Shown piece after piece: positions 6,645 to 9,112 of a stretch of 9,112 nt of DNA. Within the stretch, counting starts at the first letter, position 1; every line of letters starts with the position of its first letter. The stretch lies in assembly GCA_003232015.1 (NCBI GenBank), contig QIKU01000289.1:1-9112 (forward strand), written 5' to 3'. The DNA comes from Gammaproteobacteria bacterium. GTDB taxonomy: Bacteria > Pseudomonadota > Gammaproteobacteria > UBA6429. Under the pieces are notes generated by a model. It did no database searches. It saw nothing but the letters and a program-made list of their open reading frames with translations, and was not told the DNA's origin. Made by a program: the position numbers and the translations under genes.

Positions 6645-7289
6645 ATGCAAGACTACCAAAAAGAATTTATCAAATTTGCACTTTCAAGCGAGGTACTGCG
6701 TTTTGGCGAATTCACGCTGAAATCCGGTCGCGTTAGCCCCTATTTTTTTAATGCTGGCTTGTTTAACACCGGTGAAGCACTTGCAAAATTAGGCCAGTAT
6801 TATGCGCAAGCGCTGAAAGATAGCGGTATTCAATTTGATGTCTTATTCGGCCCTGCATACAAAGGCATTCCACTGGCAAGCAGTTGCGCCATATCATTGG
6901 CCACCCAGCACAATATGAATGTCCCTTACAGCTTTAACCGTAAAGAGGCCAAAGATCACGGTGAAGGTGGCAACATTGTGGGTGCCGCACTCGAAGGTAA
7001 GATCCTTATTATTGATGACGTCATTACAGCCGGTACCGCAATCCGCGAAGCAATGGATATTATTTCCAATGCTGGCGCGCAAGCGGCCGGGGTTTTAATC
7101 GCACTGGACCGACAGGAAAAAGGCAAAGCTGAACTTTCAGCCATTCAAGAAGTTGAACAACAATATAACATTCCTGTACTCAGCATTATCAAACTGAGCG
7201 ACTTAATTGAATATATAAAAGATAAACCGGAATTCAAACAGCACTTAGCCAGTGTTGAAGCTTATCGGCAACAATATGGTATTGAGTAG
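6645..7289 (+). CDS. pyrE: Orotate phosphoribosyltransferase
   Basis: 214 aa from ATG 6645, against 213 in E. coli, with near-continuous similarity. It makes orotidine-5'-phosphate from orotate and PRPP in pyrimidine synthesis; the enzyme is a cytoplasmic dimer. Visible marks are [19 protein letters not shown] (20-38), [10 protein letters not shown] (69-78), the catalytic loop [11 protein letters not shown] (99-109, Lys and His for catalysis) and the PRPP-binding loop [13 protein letters not shown] (121-133). The C-terminus ends in AYRQQYGIE, much like the enterobacterial end, so the protein is not truncated. Its stop codon TAG (7287-7289) is the first triplet of the downstream heptamer array, an unusual junction. 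It is divergent from the ExoIII-family gene; there is no rph neighbour. Very sure. Confidence 0.97.
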   Translation: MQDYQKEFIKFALSSEVLRFGEFTLKSGRVSPYFFNAGLFNTGEALAKLGQYYAQALKDSGIQFDVLFGPAYKGIPLASSCAISLATQHNMNVPYSFNRKEAKDHGEGGNIVGAALEGKILIIDDVITAGTAIREAMDIISNAGAQAAGVLIALDRQEKGKAELSAIQEVEQQYNIPVLSIIKLSDLIEYIKDKPEFKQHLASVEAYRQQYGIE

Positions 7290-7384
7290 TTTGTAGTTTG
7301 TAGTTTGTAGTTTGTAGTTTGTAGTTTGTAGTTTGTAGTTTGTAGTTTGTAGTTTGTAGTTTGTAGTTTGTAGTTTGTAGTTTG
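7287..7384 (+). repeat. Heptamer tandem array, 14 perfect copies of TAGTTTG
   Basis: 98 bp, no imperfect copy. The first copy contains the pyrE stop codon; the last is also the outer end of the left arm of the hairpin element that follows. Because 7 is not a multiple of 3, each plus-strand frame meets a TAG within 21 nt, while the minus strand (CAAACTA units) has no stop in any frame. Perfect short tandem copies are prone to slippage, so copy number probably differs between strains. Heptamer arrays of this size are known in cyanobacteria (STRR); I know no named class with this unit. Confidence 0.97.
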
Positions 7385-7465
7385 GGGTCAGTGTAAAAAC
7401 TCACGAGAATATATTCAAAAACGTGTTTGAAGTAGGCAGAGTTTTTACTCTGACCCCAAACTACA
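7376..7465. repeat. 90-bp hairpin element (REP/MITE-like) with GGGGTCAG arms
   Basis: The arms at 7376-7402 and 7439-7465 are inverted repeats of 27 bp with one mismatch (7392 against 7449). Each arm begins TGTAGTTTGGGGTCAG and ends GTAAAAACTC. The 36-bp middle holds a second near-palindrome centred on ACGT (TTCAAA 7414-7419, TTTGAA 7426-7431). There is no coding capacity. From memory, GGGGTCAGAGT hairpins recur between genes in gammaproteobacteria and near IS200/Y1-type transposases, which suggests a mobilised non-autonomous element. Lying between convergent genes, the long stem may also stop transcription from both sides. Confidence 0.8.
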
Positions 7466-8851
7466 CTGTTCCCGTGCAGCAGGGGCATCCACAACCCCTT
7501 TTTCGATACTGAACTTATCAACAACCTGCCCTGAATCATTTATAAAATTCGCCGTTAATTTATTACCCACAATATCAAACACCATTGAACCACCGACCTG
7601 TAATGAACGCGGTAGTGCCGGGTGGTTTAAATCACCGTGATCTAATTTTGCAGATGAACCCAGCGTGACATAAACCGTTCCTGAATAAGCACTTAAACCA
7701 GTAGCTGCTTTCCTGTAAACAAGATTATTTTGTTGTTGTTTTATTTCGGCTAAATCAATATTACGTTCAGGTATACGATCCTGAATATATTGTTTGCTGA
7801 ATGTTTTTGAAAAACCATAATGGCAATTCATAAACCAGGAGCGCTCGTACATATGGCTATGCCCAGCCAGAACCACATCCACACCTGCGTTTTCAAGAAT
7901 CGGTAATATATATTTACGCACATTACGCATTCGACCAAAACTATCGGTAAGGCTATCTGAATTATGTGAACCCTTTGTATAAGGCGGGTGGTGAAAAGCA
8001 ACGACTAGCCATTGTTGCGTTGTTTGCGCTAAATCTTTTTTTAACCAGCGTAACATCTTGCTGTTTTTTTGTATTCGACTGGAGTGAGAATCAAGCATCA
8101 CTACATGCAGGTTGGCGTAATCAAAACTGTAATATTTTTCAGTTGAAGAAGCTGTTCCACCGGCTTCAGCCTGTGTAGGAAAATCAAAAATATTAAAAAA
8201 GGCCCAACGCCGAGCATCGTGATTACCGTAAGCTGGCCACACTGGCGTATGCCTTAAGATAGACGCATATGGTACAAAAAAGTTGTCCTGAAATTGCTTA
8301 TTGCTCCCCGAGCGATACGCATTATCGCCGAGTGTCAGCCAGAAGTCCGGGGCTGTTTTACTGGCTAGCGGTTGTTGTGTTGTCCAGTTCAACATCGCAT
8401 CCCTGACCCCACTTTGCAGATCGCCCGCTGCGCCCTGATCACCGGTCACCCAAAAACGTGTCGCCTGCGCAACAGCCGTATTATCGGGACTGGTCTTAAA
8501 CCAGTATTCACTCCCTTGATACAAAGTATAGTCGGGGGTGCCAACGCTATAATAATATTTGGTATTCGCCTTTAAACCGGTTAACTGAATACGATGCTCA
8601 TCATCCGCCGTTGATTCAAAGGTTTGCCTGTCGAGCTTACCGGCTACCTCGCCAATACGCACCACACCAATATTGCTATCTTTTGTTTGCCAGCGAATAA
8701 TTATTGAATGGGGGGTGGGTAATTGTAAATATGGTGCGCGCAACCCGTCATAAATGCCACCGAGGCTTTTGTCCATGATTCGCGCAAGGCCAAATAACAC
8801 CAGCAAAGCCAGTAAGATAAAGCCACTGTTTTTAAGTATTTTTTTGACCAT
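7445..8851 (-). CDS. Membrane-anchored purple-acid-phosphatase-like metallophosphoesterase
   Basis: 468 aa. A Lys-rich N-terminus and a hydrophobic stretch (10-24) give a signal anchor, so the enzyme should face the periplasm. Residues about 38-120 form a fibronectin-III-like purple-acid-phosphatase N-domain (PYLQLPTPHSIIIRWQT, then LTGLKANTKYYYSVG). The catalytic domain has all five metal-binding blocks: GDQG (137-140), GDNAY (175-179), GNHD (209-212), FHHPPY (286-291) and GHSHMYER (330-337). This predicts a dinuclear-metal phosphomonoesterase or diesterase; the substrate is unknown. AGGA 6 nt before ATG 8851 supports the start. The last six residues (CSLGSE) and the TAA stop are encoded wholly by the right arm of the hairpin element, so the C-terminus appears to have been replaced or extended by it. 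It is divergent from purD and convergent with pyrE. Confidence 0.9.
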   Translation of the reverse strand: MVKKILKNSGFILLALLVLFGLARIMDKSLGGIYDGLRAPYLQLPTPHSIIIRWQTKDSNIGVVRIGEVAGKLDRQTFESTADDEHRIQLTGLKANTKYYYSVGTPDYTLYQGSEYWFKTSPDNTAVAQATRFWVTGDQGAAGDLQSGVRDAMLNWTTQQPLASKTAPDFWLTLGDNAYRSGSNKQFQDNFFVPYASILRHTPVWPAYGNHDARRWAFFNIFDFPTQAEAGGTASSTEKYYSFDYANLHVVMLDSHSSRIQKNSKMLRWLKKDLAQTTQQWLVVAFHHPPYTKGSHNSDSLTDSFGRMRNVRKYILPILENAGVDVVLAGHSHMYERSWFMNCHYGFSKTFSKQYIQDRIPERNIDLAEIKQQQNNLVYRKAATGLSAYSGTVYVTLGSSAKLDHGDLNHPALPRSLQVGGSMVFDIVGNKLTANFINDSGQVVDKFSIEKGVVDAPAAREQCSLGSE

Positions 8852-8968
8852 AAGAAATCCTACTTTAAATGAAATTGTACTCCGTTACTATCCTTCTCCT
8901 GACACCGAGGATTTATGAAACATCGAAGTATATGCTGTATCATAACAAGTCTGTAAATCAAGTTTTAG

Positions 8969-9112
<144 letters not shown>

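Noticed and set aside
7287..7465. CRISPR-like repeat array
   Set aside because: The units are contiguous 7-mers without spacers, and no cas genes are present.
7234..7539. Minus-strand open frame of 101 codons with a seven-residue repeat (LQTTNYK)
   Set aside because: It arises from the stop-free minus strand of the heptamer array, overlaps pyrE and the phosphatase, and has no family features or good ribosome binding site.

Overview
The window looks like chromosomal DNA of an AT-rich gammaproteobacterium. The best clues are a PyrE close to the enterobacterial type, an ExoIII/Crc-type nuclease gene divergent from pyrE (the pairing known from Pseudomonas), an AmpG-family muropeptide permease, and HDOD, CHASE and DUF2007 signalling proteins. 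The order cannot be fixed from sequence alone. There is no prophage, CRISPR array, tRNA or rRNA, and no transposase gene. Most of the window is ordinary core and signalling content.

Layout. From 1 to 3988 a leftward gene string runs ampG-like permease (start re-set to 3988), a TauE/SafE (DsbD_2-like) membrane protein 2 nt downstream, then after a 67-bp gap a periplasmic ABC_sub_bind protein, whose stop overlaps the start region of a truncated CHASE-domain membrane sensor that runs off the left edge. From 4133 to 5650 two rightward genes follow: an HDOD protein with a degenerate cNMP-binding-like N-terminus, and a 70-aa DUF2007 protein. A long imperfect inverted repeat at 5655-5724 separates these from the convergent ExoIII-family gene (5745-6512). 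That gene is divergent from pyrE (6645-7289) over a nearly symmetric promoter region. After pyrE come a repeat locus, a convergent purple-acid-phosphatase-like membrane-anchored phosphoesterase (7445-8851), and the start of purD (8987 to the right edge).

The most unusual part is 7287-7465. Fourteen perfect copies of the heptamer TAGTTTG start exactly at the pyrE stop codon and run into a 90-bp hairpin element with 27-bp inverted arms (one mismatch) carrying GGGGTCAG. The heptamer is the terminal unit of the element's own arm, so the array looks like a one-sided expansion of the element's end. The element also encodes the last six residues and the stop codon of the phosphatase. It resembles a REP/MITE-type non-autonomous element, and every heptamer junction re-creates a GTAG tetranucleotide, the motif known beside E. 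coli REP hairpins.

How the genes fit together. The ABC_sub_bind/CHASE pair has no visible permease or ATPase and is best read as a periplasmic ligand-sensing unit. pyrE and purD are nucleotide biosynthesis genes but lie in separate transcription units. The ExoIII-family gene is a syntenic and sequence relative of Crc that keeps an intact-looking nuclease active site.
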